A DNA stretch of 8,195 nucleotides from Nocardioidaceae bacterium (GCA_025965395.1 JAOPXA010000080.1:1-8195); one strand, 5' to 3'. Shown: positions 1 to 6,787, counted from the stretch's first letter. Numbers and translations: made by a program. The notes: generated by a model not told the origin, from the letters alone.

Positions 1-37
1 CATACCGCTCTGATTCGCTGCACCAACCACGGTTTGT

Positions 38-75
38 CGACTCATCCAACGGGTTGCAACCCATTAAATGAGTCG
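38..75. repeat. Nested dyad around a 12-bp perfect palindrome
   Basis: CGACTCAT at 38-45 is exactly complementary to ATGAGTCG at 68-75. Between them lies the perfect palindrome GGGTTGCAACCC at 51-62. This could be a two-part operator or a stem with an internal hairpin. Its right outer arm shares bases 72-75 with the left arm of the next hairpin (72-103), so the two outer stems cannot form together in one RNA. The function is not known to me. Confidence 0.55.
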
Positions 76-103
76 GTATCCCATGGCCTCATGGGAAACC
101 GAC
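72..103. repeat. 14-bp imperfect inverted repeat (hairpin)
   Basis: The left arm at 72-85 (GTCGGTATCCCATG) pairs with the right arm at 90-103 (CATGGGAAACCGAC) at 13 of 14 positions, with a GCCT loop at 86-89. This would be a strong hairpin in RNA on either strand. No U-tract follows in either direction, so a simple Rho-independent terminator is unlikely. It may be a leader structure of the ACT-GNAT transcript, the end of an upstream gene, or a protein-binding site. Confidence 0.6.
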
Positions 104-110
104 GAACGGA

Positions 111-130
111 ATGTTGCGCGCACGCAACAT
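111..130. promoter_or_regulatory. 20-bp perfect dyad, operator-like
   Basis: ATGTTGCG at 111-118 and CGCAACAT at 123-130 are exact reverse complements with a 4-nt CGCA spacer. The dyad ends 42 bp before the ATG of the ACT-GNAT gene, where an operator for a dimeric regulator would be expected. The GTTGC/GCAAC core recurs in the palindrome at 51-62, so both may be sites for one regulator. I cannot assign the site to a known family. A role in RNA as a short hairpin is the alternative. Confidence 0.45.
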
Positions 131-172
131 CGGTGACTCTTTTCTGTAAGCGATCCAGGTCACACTGGGGAG

Positions 173-1198
173 ATGCTGTGGAGAGTGCGCACGACCATCG
201 ACGATCGACCCGGGGTGCTGGCCGAGCTCGCCCGTATGTGTGGCGAGTCGGGTGTCAACATTCTCGGCATGCAGGTGTTCCCTGCTGAGGACGGCGTGAC
301 CGACGAGTTCGTCGTCAGTGCGCCCGAGGGCTGGGAGGACTCCCAGATTGCGGGACTCGTCGAAGCGTGCGGCGGCGAGCGCGTGAGCGTCACGCGCGTC
401 AACGCGGCCTCGCTGCGTGATGCGCCGACCCGCTATCTCGATGCCGCCCACAAGATCATCGAGGACGGTGCCGACCTCCACACCACGCTCATGGAACTCC
501 TCGACACCGAGCCACCCGACGTCGCCACCTACACCGGTCACGACACGCTCGAGGTCACGCTTCGCAGCGGAGAGACCATCCGGATCAGTCGGGCCATCGC
601 CTTCACCCCCACCGAGCGCGCGCGTGCCCAGGCCTTGGCATCCCTTGTCGGAGACCGAGCCACCCACAACGCTCCAATGCTTCCGCCCTACACCCCCATC
701 GACGTCTCACCGCTCGTGCGGGAGTCGCTTCTGGCCGACCTCGACGCCGTTGCCGCGCTCCACGAGCGGTGCAGCAACGAGACCCTCTACAACCGCTATC
801 GCGTGCCCCTCGCCATGCCCGTCACGACGCGCTTTGCGCGTCGACTCGTTGCGCCCGAGAAGGGCATCGGCCTGATCGCTCAGGTGGGGCTGCAGATCGT
901 GGCCCACGGCAATCTTGCGCCGTACGAGGGTGGGTTTCCCGGTCAGTGGGAGTTCCGGCTCTTGGTGGAAGACGCATGGCAAGGCAAAGGCATCGGCACC
1001 TTGCTCATCAAGCAGGCTGCCGGACGAGCAAAGACCCTGGGCGCCCGCGAGCTGACCTTCATCACCGAAGGCGCCAACGACGCCATGCTGCGCACGGTGG
1101 GCCGCGCGGGGTTCATGGCACGCATCTCCCGTCGTGACGGAGACGTCCACATCACGGTGTCGACCAAGAACGTGCGCGAGATCCAAGCCGTCAACTGA
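173..1198 (+). CDS. ACT-domain / GNAT protein acetyltransferase
   Basis: A 341-residue two-domain protein, probably a cytoplasmic amino-acid-regulated acetyltransferase. The N-terminus (about 3-76) looks like an ACT ligand-binding domain: strand LWRVRTTI, then DRPGVLAELA (11-20) and GVNILGMQVFP (27-37). Residues 80-170 form a linker I cannot classify. From about 178 a GNAT domain begins, with a CSNETLYNRYR segment (200-210) resembling Pat-type lysine acetyltransferases. The acetyl-CoA loop is at WQGKGIG (269-275), and ANDAMLRTVGRAGF follows at 301-314. ACT-GNAT proteins known from other actinomycetes (for example Micromonospora) acetylate enzymes such as acetyl-CoA synthetase under amino-acid control; the same role here is inference. 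The ATG at 173 keeps the first ACT strand. The GGGGAG just before it sits too close for a normal Shine-Dalgarno, so GTG at 185 (12 nt away) is a possible alternative start. The gene is convergent with the next one. Confidence 0.85.
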   Translation: MLWRVRTTIDDRPGVLAELARMCGESGVNILGMQVFPAEDGVTDEFVVSAPEGWEDSQIAGLVEACGGERVSVTRVNAASLRDAPTRYLDAAHKIIEDGADLHTTLMELLDTEPPDVATYTGHDTLEVTLRSGETIRISRAIAFTPTERARAQALASLVGDRATHNAPMLPPYTPIDVSPLVRESLLADLDAVAALHERCSNETLYNRYRVPLAMPVTTRFARRLVAPEKGIGLIAQVGLQIVAHGNLAPYEGGFPGQWEFRLLVEDAWQGKGIGTLLIKQAAGRAKTLGARELTFITEGANDAMLRTVGRAGFMARISRRDGDVHITVSTKNVREIQAVN

Positions 1199-1208
1199 CC
1201 GGCATGAG

Positions 1209-1679
1209 CTAAGCGGTGACCCAGGCGTAGCCCGCCGACGTACGAGCGAGCGTATGACCTTCGGCGAGATGCCCGAGATCATCGGTCTCGATGACGACCA
1301 CCGTCGGGCCGGCGATGTCGAGCACGAGTGCGCTCGCACCTTCGTCGAGAGCCGCGCGTGCGGCATGGGTGGCCAGCAGGGGCACCGGCCGTGATGTCGG
1401 GTCCCACGTCAGCATCGTGGCCAGCGAGCTGAAGGCCAAGAGCGCGGTCCGGCCGTCGGCGCCCGTCATCAGGACCGCTGCCATGTCGGCATCCTTGTCG
1501 CCATCCGCCGGTGATGTGCCAAGCAAGGCGATGACCGGAACGAGGATGCGGGCAGCAGCCAACGCACCGAGGACGGGCTCGAGCTTGTGGTCGGACGAGT
1601 ACGAGTCGAGCGCAGTCGCGACGTCGGGGTCGACGTCGCCGCGGTCGTCGGGGAAAGCCGGCTCAGCCAAGGTGCCCAC
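1209..1679 (-). CDS. SseB-family protein (N-terminal domain)
   Basis: A 156-residue soluble protein with the pattern of actinobacterial SseB-family (SseB N-terminal domain) proteins. Visible features are LAEPAFPDD near the start, the ARILVPVIAL strand (43-52), DKDADMAAV (61-69), GRTALLAFSS (76-85), the W92/RPVP (97-100) segment and VLDIAGPTVVV (119-129). The family is named after enterobacterial SseB, but the biochemical role of the actinobacterial members is unknown to me. The start is GTG at 1679, inside the end of the preceding PH-domain gene (17-nt overlap), and it matches the usual family N-terminus; no strong Shine-Dalgarno is visible, so coupling is likely. It is the last gene of the - strand block and converges with the acetyltransferase gene. 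Confidence 0.75.
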   Translation of the reverse strand: MGTLAEPAFPDDRGDVDPDVATALDSYSSDHKLEPVLGALAAARILVPVIALLGTSPADGDKDADMAAVLMTGADGRTALLAFSSLATMLTWDPTSRPVPLLATHAARAALDEGASALVLDIAGPTVVVIETDDLGHLAEGHTLARTSAGYAWVTA

Positions 1680-2085
1680 GGATCTGCTTCACCACCCTCT
1701 TCGCCTGGTCGCCGTCGGTCGCTTGGATGGCGAACAGGATCACCTTGGAGTCGTCGAGCCGGACGAGCGTGGGCCACGGCGCGCCGTTACGAAAGCTCAC
1801 GCCACGCACCTCGGTCCATGGGACCTCGTAGCGCCGATAGCCGTTGACCACGGTCAGCCCTGAGTCATCGACGACCACCTTGCTGCGGGCGACGCCCCAG
1901 AGCACGAACAGCACGGCGCCAAGGCACGCCAGCAGCGTGCCCACCTGGAACGGCGTGAAGACCGCCCTGATATCTGCGGGCAGAGCGATCGTGATCGCCG
2001 CGCTGATCGCCACCATGCAGGCCCCCGACACGTACGCCATGATGCGCGAGGCGACGGGACGGGCGACTAGCTCAGGCTTGGTCAT
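1663..2085 (-). CDS. PH-domain membrane protein
   Basis: A 140-residue protein with two likely membrane segments, about 14-35 (IMAYVSGACMVAISAAITIAL) in part and about 47-66 (QVGTLLACLGAVLFVLWGV). A bacterial PH-like domain follows at about 68-130: KVVVDDSGLTV, YRRYEVPWTEVRGVSF (84-99), the GAPWPTLVRL turn (101-110) and FAIQATDGDQA (118-128). This is the layout of the short actinobacterial PH-domain proteins (bPH_6 type) often found next to hisG. Its ligand and role are not known. The ATG overlaps the hisG stop by one base (TGATG), and no strong ribosome binding site is visible, so translation probably depends on hisG. The 3' end overlaps the SseB-like gene. Confidence 0.8.
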   Translation of the reverse strand: MTKPELVARPVASRIMAYVSGACMVAISAAITIALPADIRAVFTPFQVGTLLACLGAVLFVLWGVARSKVVVDDSGLTVVNGYRRYEVPWTEVRGVSFRNGAPWPTLVRLDDSKVILFAIQATDGDQAKRVVKQIRGHLG

Positions 2086-2930
2086 CAGACGCGGCAGGCC
2101 AGGATGTCGGTGACCAGAATCCCTCGGGCGCCCAGCTCCCAGAGCCCGTCCATGACCTTCTGCGCCTGATCACGTGGCACCAACGACCGCACCGCTACCC
2201 AGCCCTCGCGGCGGAGCGGCGAAATCGTTGGGGACTCAATGCCCGGCGTCAGCGCCACGGCACCGTCGATCTGCTCGGTGCTGATGTCGTAGTCCATCAT
2301 CACGTAGGTTCGAGCGACCAGCACGCCGTCGAGCCGGCGTTTGAACACGTCGAACCCGCTCGGCGACGCAGCGCCGTTGCGGGTGATCAACACTGCCTCT
2401 GACGACAAGATCGGCTCGCCGATGATCTCTAGGTCGGCCTGGCGGAGCGTGCTGCCGGTCTCGACGACGTCGGCGATCGCGTCAGCCACACCCAGACGTA
2501 CGGATGACTCCACGGCACCGTCGAGGTGAACGACGGACGCCTCGATCCCGTGGTCGCTGAGATAGCTCTCCACGATGCGCTCGTATGAGGTGGCGATCCG
2601 CTTGCCCTGCAAGTCAGCAGCACCGGTCATGGTGCCGATCGGGGCCGCAAAGCGGAAGGTGGAGGCGCCGAAGCCCAAGGGCATCGACTCCTCTGCCGCG
2701 GCGCCCGAGTCGAGCAGCAGGTCACGGCCGGTGATGCCGACGTCGAGGGTGCCGGCGCCGACATAGATAGCGATGTCGCGTGGGCGCAGGTAGAAGAACT
2801 CCACGTCGTTGTCAGAGTCGATCGTGACGAGGTCACGGGTGCTACGGCGTTGACGGTAGCCCGCTTCGCTCAACATGAGAGCGGCGGCTTCGGACAGTGC
2901 GCCTTTGTTGGGTACGGCGACTTTCAGCAT
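2085..2930 (-). CDS. hisG: ATP phosphoribosyltransferase HisG (long form)
   Basis: Catalyses the first committed step of histidine synthesis, ATP plus PRPP to phosphoribosyl-ATP, in the cytoplasm. The 281-residue length and an extra C-terminal domain (about 210-281) mark the long, hexameric form that is feedback-inhibited by histidine and needs no HisZ. Visible motifs are the N-terminal [11 protein letters not shown] (4-14), GITGRDLL (65-72), the PRPP-binding loop [14 protein letters not shown] (149-162) and [12 protein letters not shown] (228-239) in the regulatory domain. The ATG at 2930 is preceded by GAGG about 4 nt upstream. A 54-nt gap without an obvious terminator separates it from hisE, and the stop overlaps the PH-domain gene start. 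Regulation is probably allosteric, plus whatever controls the shared transcript. Confidence 0.97.
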   Translation of the reverse strand: MLKVAVPNKGALSEAAALMLSEAGYRQRRSTRDLVTIDSDNDVEFFYLRPRDIAIYVGAGTLDVGITGRDLLLDSGAAAEESMPLGFGASTFRFAAPIGTMTGAADLQGKRIATSYERIVESYLSDHGIEASVVHLDGAVESSVRLGVADAIADVVETGSTLRQADLEIIGEPILSSEAVLITRNGAASPSGFDVFKRRLDGVLVARTYVMMDYDISTEQIDGAVALTPGIESPTISPLRREGWVAVRSLVPRDQAQKVMDGLWELGARGILVTDILACRV

Positions 2931-2984
2931 GATTCCTCGAAGATGTCAGAGGGTGGTCGGGAGGGGGCGCTGCGCAACAGTGAA

Positions 2985-3248
2985 CTAAAGATGCGCGTAG
3001 ACGTCGTCGAGCGTGAGGCCTTTGGCCAGGAGCAGCACTTGTGCGTGATAGAGCAATTGGCTGACTTCCTCAGCAGTGCGGTCGCCGGATTCGTACTCGG
3101 CGGCCATCCATGACTCGGCGGCTTCCTCGACCAGCTTCTTGCCGATCGCATGGACACCGGCGTCGAGCGCGGCAACCGTGCCCGAACCCTCGGGGCGCGC
3201 GGCGGCCTTGGCGCTGAGCTCGGCGAACAACTCGTCAAAGGTTTTCAT
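2985..3248 (-). CDS. hisE: Phosphoribosyl-ATP pyrophosphatase HisE
   Basis: Hydrolyses phosphoribosyl-ATP to phosphoribosyl-AMP, the second step of histidine synthesis. The 87-residue size is that of a stand-alone HisE, so HisI (the cyclohydrolase) must lie elsewhere. The MazG-like metal-binding helix is visible as [17 protein letters not shown] (37-53), followed by [19 protein letters not shown] (60-78) and the family ending DDVYAHL. The ATG at 3248 lies 12 nt after the ribH stop. Only a weak GG-rich Shine-Dalgarno is seen there, so coupling to ribH is plausible. The gene and the next one, hisG, supply consecutive reactions and share the riboflavin gene strand. Confidence 0.97.
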   Translation of the reverse strand: MKTFDELFAELSAKAAARPEGSGTVAALDAGVHAIGKKLVEEAAESWMAAEYESGDRTAEEVSQLLYHAQVLLLAKGLTLDDVYAHL

Positions 3249-3260
3249 GAGAGCCCAATC

Positions 3261-3731
3261 CTAGGGCACGTCGCGCAGGAGCGACCACGTCGCCAGCGCT
3301 GCTTCAACCGCCTCGCGACCCTTGTCTTCATGCGAGTCGGCAAGGCCGGCCCGATCCAGGGCCTGCTGCTCGTTGTCGCACGTCAACAAGCCGAAGCCGA
3401 TGGGGACTCCCGTGTCGAGCGCCACCCTGGCTAGGCCGTCAGTCGCGGCGGCCGAAACATACTCGAAGTGCGGAGTGCCACCACGAATAATGACGCCGAG
3501 CGCGATGACAGCGTCGTAGCCGGCTCTGGCGTAGGCCTGAGCGACGATCGGGAGCTCGAACGAGCCCGGCACGTAGACAATCTCGATGGCGGTGACTTGT
3601 GCGTCCGCAAGGCTCCGCTGAGCCCCGCTGATGAGGCCATCCATCACGGTCGTATGCCACGAGGAGGCCACGATAGCGACTCGCGCTTGCGAGGCGTCGA
3701 CGGTCATCGACGGTGCGCCAGAACCGCTCAT
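3261..3731 (-). CDS. ribH: 6,7-dimethyl-8-ribityllumazine synthase RibH
   Basis: Condenses the RibD-derived ribitylamino-pyrimidine with 3,4-dihydroxy-2-butanone 4-phosphate to form lumazine, the substrate of RibE. The 156 residues match the family. Visible motifs are SSWHTTV (23-29) with the aromatic W25 that stacks on the substrate, VPGSFELP (54-61), [14 protein letters not shown] (79-92) with the catalytic His88, and [18 protein letters not shown] (112-129). The enzyme normally assembles into pentamers or 60-mer capsids. The ATG overlaps the ribBA stop in an ATGA, and GGGAG lies about 7 nt upstream inside ribBA, supporting this start over the in-frame ATG eight codons later. Confidence 0.98.
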   Translation of the reverse strand: MSGSGAPSMTVDASQARVAIVASSWHTTVMDGLISGAQRSLADAQVTAIEIVYVPGSFELPIVAQAYARAGYDAVIALGVIIRGGTPHFEYVSAAATDGLARVALDTGVPIGFGLLTCDNEQQALDRAGLADSHEDKGREAVEAALATWSLLRDVP

Positions 3732-4954
3732 ACGGGCTCTCCCGCCCTCATCTGGGGAAGGTCGTGACCCATGCGATCGGCCTTGGTCTTCATGTAGCGG
3801 AAGTTCTCTGGTGTGGGCTCGATGAGCACGGAGAGTCGCTCCGTGACAGCCACCCCGTAGGTGCCAAGCTGGGTCTCTTTGTCCGGATTGTTGGTCAGGA
3901 GCCGTACGGACTTCACACCCAGGTCGCGAAGGATCTGCGCTCCCCCGGCGTAGTCGCGCGCGTCGACAGGGAACCCAAGATCGATGTTGGCGTCGACCGT
4001 GTCGCGTCCCTGGTCCTGCAACGCGTACGCCTCGAGCTTGTGCAGGATGCCGATGCCACGGCCCTCCTGCCCGCGGAGATAGACGAGGACGCCACTACCG
4101 TGCGCCGCGATGGCCTTGAGTGAGGCGTGGAGCTGTTGGCCACAATCACACCGCAAGGAGTGCAGGACATCGCCGGTCAAGCACTCGGAGTGCAAGCGGG
4201 TCAGCACATCCTCGGTGCCGAGGTCGCCATAGACGAGGGCAACGTGCTCGAGGCCATCGATCGTGTCGCGGTATCCATACGCGGTGAACTCGCCAAACTC
4301 AGTGGGCATGCGCGTCGTGACGACGCGGACGACCTGCTGCTCGTGCAGGCGTCGATACGTGATGAGGTCCTCGATCGAGATCATCTTGATGCCTTGTTCG
4401 TCCGCGAAGGCACGCAACGCCTCGGCACGCATGAGGCTGCCATCATCATGGACGATTTCGCCGATCACGCCGGCGGGTGTGAGCCCGGCCAGACGCGTCA
4501 GGTCGACAGCGGCTTCGGTATGACCTGCGCGCTCGAGCACGCCTCCATCCTTGGCGCGAAGCGGCAGCACGTGACCAGGCATGACGAGCTCGAACGGCTC
4601 GGTGGCCGAGTCAGCGAGCACGCGCACCGTGCGCGCGCGGTCGGCGGCCGAGATGCCGGTCGTGATGCCATCGCGCGCGTCGATCGAGATCGTGTAGGCC
4701 GTCTTCATCCGCTCACGGTTGTGCGGAGTCATGAGCGGGATCGACAGCCGGTCGAGCAGCGCGCCGGTGACGGGCGCACATACGTAACCGCTGCTGTAAC
4801 GGACGAGGAGCCCCATGAGCTCGGGCGTCGCCTTGCTTGCGGCGAAGATCAAGTCGCCTTCGTTCTCGCGATTCTCGTCGTCAACGACCACGACGGCCTC
4901 GCCGGCCCTGATCGCGATCAGCGCCTCTTCGACGGTGTCCAGTTTGATGCTCAT
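3728..4954 (-). CDS. ribBA: Bifunctional DHBP synthase / GTP cyclohydrolase II
   Basis: A 408-residue fusion supplying both precursors of riboflavin. The N-terminal half (about 1-205) is 3,4-dihydroxy-2-butanone 4-phosphate synthase, acting on ribulose 5-phosphate. It shows [14 protein letters not shown] (25-38), [13 protein letters not shown] (95-107), [13 protein letters not shown] (126-138) and catalytic GHTEA (144-148). The C-terminal half (about 208-400) is GTP cyclohydrolase II. Zinc ligands C258, C269 and C271 sit in [16 protein letters not shown], with GQEGRGIGI (295-303) and LLTNNPDK (352-359). Both active sites look intact. The ATG overlaps the ribE stop as ATGA, with AAAGG about 8 nt upstream. 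The substrate ribulose 5-phosphate is made or drained by Rpe, encoded upstream on the same strand. Confidence 0.98.
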   Translation of the reverse strand: MSIKLDTVEEALIAIRAGEAVVVVDDENRENEGDLIFAASKATPELMGLLVRYSSGYVCAPVTGALLDRLSIPLMTPHNRERMKTAYTISIDARDGITTGISAADRARTVRVLADSATEPFELVMPGHVLPLRAKDGGVLERAGHTEAAVDLTRLAGLTPAGVIGEIVHDDGSLMRAEALRAFADEQGIKMISIEDLITYRRLHEQQVVRVVTTRMPTEFGEFTAYGYRDTIDGLEHVALVYGDLGTEDVLTRLHSECLTGDVLHSLRCDCGQQLHASLKAIAAHGSGVLVYLRGQEGRGIGILHKLEAYALQDQGRDTVDANIDLGFPVDARDYAGGAQILRDLGVKSVRLLTNNPDKETQLGTYGVAVTERLSVLIEPTPENFRYMKTKADRMGHDLPQMRAGEPV

Positions 4955-5544
4955 GGCAGCAGCCTTTCTACGTACTTGGCCAAGATGTCGACCTCGAGAT
5001 TGACGCGAGCACCCAGCTGCTTGGAGCCGAGGATCGTGTCCGTGAGGGTTGTGGGGATGAGAGAGACGGTGAAGTGGGGGGAGGGCAGGTCGACGACGTC
5101 GATCACCGTAAGCGAGGTGCCGTCGACGGTGACCGAGCCCTTGGCGACGAGATACTTGGCGACCTCCGGGGGCGCCGCGATCTCGACGACCTCCCAGTGC
5201 TCGCTCGGGGTACGCGACACGATCGAGCCCGTGCCATCGACGTGGCCCTGGACGATGTGACCGCCGAGGCGTGCGCCCGCCTGCATGGCCCGCTCGAGGT
5301 TGACTTCGTCGCCGATTGCGAGGTCGCCGAGATTGGTCTTGTCCAGAGACTCCTTCATGACGTCGGCACCGAAGCTAGTGCCGGACTGCTCCAACACGGT
5401 GAGGCAACAGCCGTTGACCGCGATCGAGTCGCCGTGATGGGCGTCGGAAACCACGAGCGGACCTGTGACGGTCAGCCTGATGGCGTCACCGAGGTCGACG
5501 ATGGCCTCGATGCGGCCCTTCTCTTCGACGATTCCTGTGAACAT
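4951..5544 (-). CDS. ribE: Riboflavin synthase alpha chain
   Basis: Dismutates two lumazine molecules into riboflavin and the pyrimidine that RibH reuses. The 197-residue protein shows the internal duplication typical of the family. The first barrel carries MFTGIVEE (1-8) and DSIAVNGCCLTV (39-50), and the second carries GGHIVQGHVDGTG (94-106) and GSVTVDGTSLTV (136-147). The C-terminus ends in the usual VNLEVDILAKYVERLL helix (181-196). I chose ATG at 5544 because MFTGIVEE is the conserved family start and AGGAG lies 8 nt upstream; a TTG one codon earlier is also in frame. Start and ribD stop share one base (TGATG). The gene is named ribE here; it is called ribC in some organisms. Confidence 0.97.
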   Translation of the reverse strand: MFTGIVEEKGRIEAIVDLGDAIRLTVTGPLVVSDAHHGDSIAVNGCCLTVLEQSGTSFGADVMKESLDKTNLGDLAIGDEVNLERAMQAGARLGGHIVQGHVDGTGSIVSRTPSEHWEVVEIAAPPEVAKYLVAKGSVTVDGTSLTVIDVVDLPSPHFTVSLIPTTLTDTILGSKQLGARVNLEVDILAKYVERLLP

Positions 5545-6581
5545 CAACGGAACTCCTGTCTGGGGTAGCTCAAGGGACGAGCAATGATGCGGATGTCGCG
5601 CCCGATCATCGTGAGATCTTCGATGTCGAGTGTGCCGATGTCGGCCAGTGTCGTGGCCGCCCCTTCAAGGGCAGCCTGACCAGCGCCGAGGAGTGAGGGT
5701 GCGATGTAGCCGATCACGCGATCGATCATTCCCGCATTCCAGAACGCGCCGGCAAGACGCGGGCCGCCCTCGAGCCATACGTGGCGGATGTCGAGGTCGT
5801 GCAATTCGCGCAGCACCTTGATGGGATCGCGGTTACGGATATGAAGGGTCGGAGCGGTCTGGTCGAAGATCCGGTAATGATCCGGTATGTCGGTCTCGCC
5901 CACGATCACGCGCAGGGGCTGCTGGTCGTAGGGCAGCGGATTGTCGTCAGCGTCGCGGACCGTGAGGCGCGGATCGTCGGCAATCACCGAGCCCGTGCCC
6001 GCCATGATGGCGTCGGCCTCGGCCCGAAACTTCTGCACGTCGAGACGCGCGGGCTGGCCGGTGATCCACTTGCTGGTGCCGTCAGGGGCCGCGCTAAGCC
6101 CGTCGAGCGTGGCCGCATACTTCCAGGTCACGAAGGGCCGACCGGTGATGATCGATTGGGTCCACTCGCGGTTGAGGATCGTGGCTTCCTCCCCCATCAG
6201 GCCGGACTCGACCTCGACGCCTGCCGCGCGGAGAGCCTCGGCGCCGCCGGCGGCCACCGGGTTGGGATCAGACTGCGCGTAGACGACGCGAGCGACGCCT
6301 GCACGGATGAGTGCCTGGGCGCAGGGGCCGGTGCGACCGAAGTGGTTGCAGGGCTCGAGCGTGACAACCGCGGTCGCGCCCTGGGTCGACAGCTGAGCTT
6401 TCACCAGGGCATCGATCTCAGCGTGATGGGAACCGGCACCCATGTGGACGCCGCGCGAGATCTCTTCGCCGTCAGGCGTCAAGAGGACGCATCCGACACG
6501 AGGATTGGGCAACGTGCGGCGTACGGCACGCGCGCTTTCCAACGCTGCACGCATCGCTGCGATCTCTGGCGGGGTTGCCAA
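5544..6581 (-). CDS. ribD: Bifunctional deaminase / reductase RibD
   Basis: Carries out the second and third pyrimidine steps: deamination, then NADPH-dependent reduction of the ribosyl side chain. With the TTG start it has 345 residues. The N-terminal cytidine-deaminase-like domain has zinc ligand H53 and catalytic E55 in HAEIDAL (53-59), and C78 and C87 in PCNHFGRTGPC (77-87). The reductase domain follows from about 148, with KYAATLDGLSA (154-164), SKWITG (170-175), AGTGSVIADDPRLTVR (194-209) and EGGPRLAGAF (271-280). A start farther upstream at 6653 would read back to the edge of the riboswitch, so I prefer TTG at 6581, which has GAGGAG 7 nt ahead; ATG at 6554 is the main alternative. It is the first gene behind the FMN riboswitch. 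Confidence 0.95.
   Translation of the reverse strand: MATPPEIAAMRAALESARAVRRTLPNPRVGCVLLTPDGEEISRGVHMGAGSHHAEIDALVKAQLSTQGATAVVTLEPCNHFGRTGPCAQALIRAGVARVVYAQSDPNPVAAGGAEALRAAGVEVESGLMGEEATILNREWTQSIITGRPFVTWKYAATLDGLSAAPDGTSKWITGQPARLDVQKFRAEADAIMAGTGSVIADDPRLTVRDADDNPLPYDQQPLRVIVGETDIPDHYRIFDQTAPTLHIRNRDPIKVLRELHDLDIRHVWLEGGPRLAGAFWNAGMIDRVIGYIAPSLLGAGQAALEGAATTLADIGTLDIEDLTMIGRDIRIIARPLSYPRQEFR
5553..5557 (-). promoter_or_regulatory. Ribosome binding site of ribE
   Basis: AGGAG on the - strand lies inside the 3' end of ribD, 8 nt before the ATG at 5544 and 5 nt before the in-frame TTG at 5547. The spacing and the conserved MFTGIVEE N-terminus both favour the ATG. Confidence 0.75.
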
Positions 6582-6588
6582 CTGCCTA

Positions 6589-6594
6589 CTCCTC
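6589..6594 (-). promoter_or_regulatory. Ribosome binding site of ribD
   Basis: GAGGAG on the - strand sits 7 nt before TTG at 6581 and is the only strong Shine-Dalgarno between the riboswitch and the conserved deaminase domain. It decides the ribD start. It lies about 65 nt beyond the 3' side of riboswitch stem P1, where an expression platform controlling translation could mask it, but I could not find a convincing anti-Shine-Dalgarno partner by eye. Confidence 0.6.
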
Positions 6595-6631
6595 AGGTCG
6601 AATGTCGCGGACCCAGGGTGACAGTGGCTCG

Positions 6632-6648
6632 TACGTGTCAGACACGTA
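6632..6648 (-). repeat. 17-nt perfect dyad in ribD leader
   Basis: TACGTGTC and GACACGTA flank a single central base, giving a perfect dyad between riboswitch stem P1 (ends at 6659) and the ribD ribosome binding site (6589-6594). No U-run follows on the - strand, so it is not a standard intrinsic terminator. It may be part of the riboswitch expression platform or a protein operator. Its role is inferred only from position. Confidence 0.5.
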
Positions 6649-6658
6649 TCCAACCGCT

Positions 6659-6787
6659 GCGTGCGCCTCTCATCCGGACTTTCACCGTCGGTGCTGGAAT
6701 TTCACCAGCTCAACCGCTGGCCCGTGAAGGACAGTGGGTCGCGGACTATAACCGCCGGCTCGGAATTACACCGACCCCGGAGCACGC
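6659..6787 (-). ncRNA. FMN riboswitch (RFN element)
   Basis: A complete RFN aptamer upstream of ribD. P1 closes with GCGTGC (6782-6787) and GCACGC (6659-6664). In RNA order it shows the conserved GGTGTAATTCC and CCGGCGGTTATAGTCCGC blocks (P2-P3), a variable P4 region, the P5 hairpin GCTGGTGAAATTCCAGC, and the signature ACCGACGGTGAAAGTCCGG followed by ATGAGAGG. The UGUAAUUCC variant in the P2 loop is, as I recall, common in actinobacteria. The element binds FMN and turns down riboflavin gene expression when FMN is plentiful. No terminator is visible before ribD, so control may act on translation or through Rho. It begins only 23 nt after the rpe stop. Confidence 0.96.

Larger units (their letters stand above)
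1..172. other. Non-coding upstream region with three dyads
   Basis: I see no convincing coding sequence, tRNA or rRNA here. The stretch is visibly less GC-rich than the genes around it. It contains a nested dyad at 38-75, a long imperfect hairpin at 72-103 and a 20-bp perfect dyad at 111-130, listed separately. No T-run follows any of them, so none looks like a standard intrinsic terminator. The region is probably the 5' regulatory sequence of the ACT-GNAT gene that starts at 173. It could also contain the leader of a divergent gene beyond the left edge, which cannot be seen. Confidence 0.6.

Noticed and set aside
1..60. tRNA 3' end suggested by the CACCA-like bases near 21-25
   Set aside because: No T-arm, anticodon arm or matching acceptor stem can be built around it.
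72..103. Intrinsic terminator upstream of the ACT-GNAT gene
   Set aside because: The hairpin is strong, but there is no T-run after either arm.
89..667. Open frame on the - strand opposite the ACT-GNAT gene
   Set aside because: It overlaps the ACT domain coding region and the upstream dyads, with no family resemblance.
4127..5260. Long open frame on the + strand opposite ribBA and ribE
   Set aside because: Its translation has no recognisable domain and is rich in D, R, E and V repeats typical of antisense frames in high-GC DNA. The - strand frames here carry full ribBA and ribE motifs.
6582..6653. Extra 24 N-terminal codons for ribD
   Set aside because: The added residues show no similarity to RibD and would be encoded by the leader that holds the 17-nt dyad and the ribosome binding site. 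The start at 6581 fits better.
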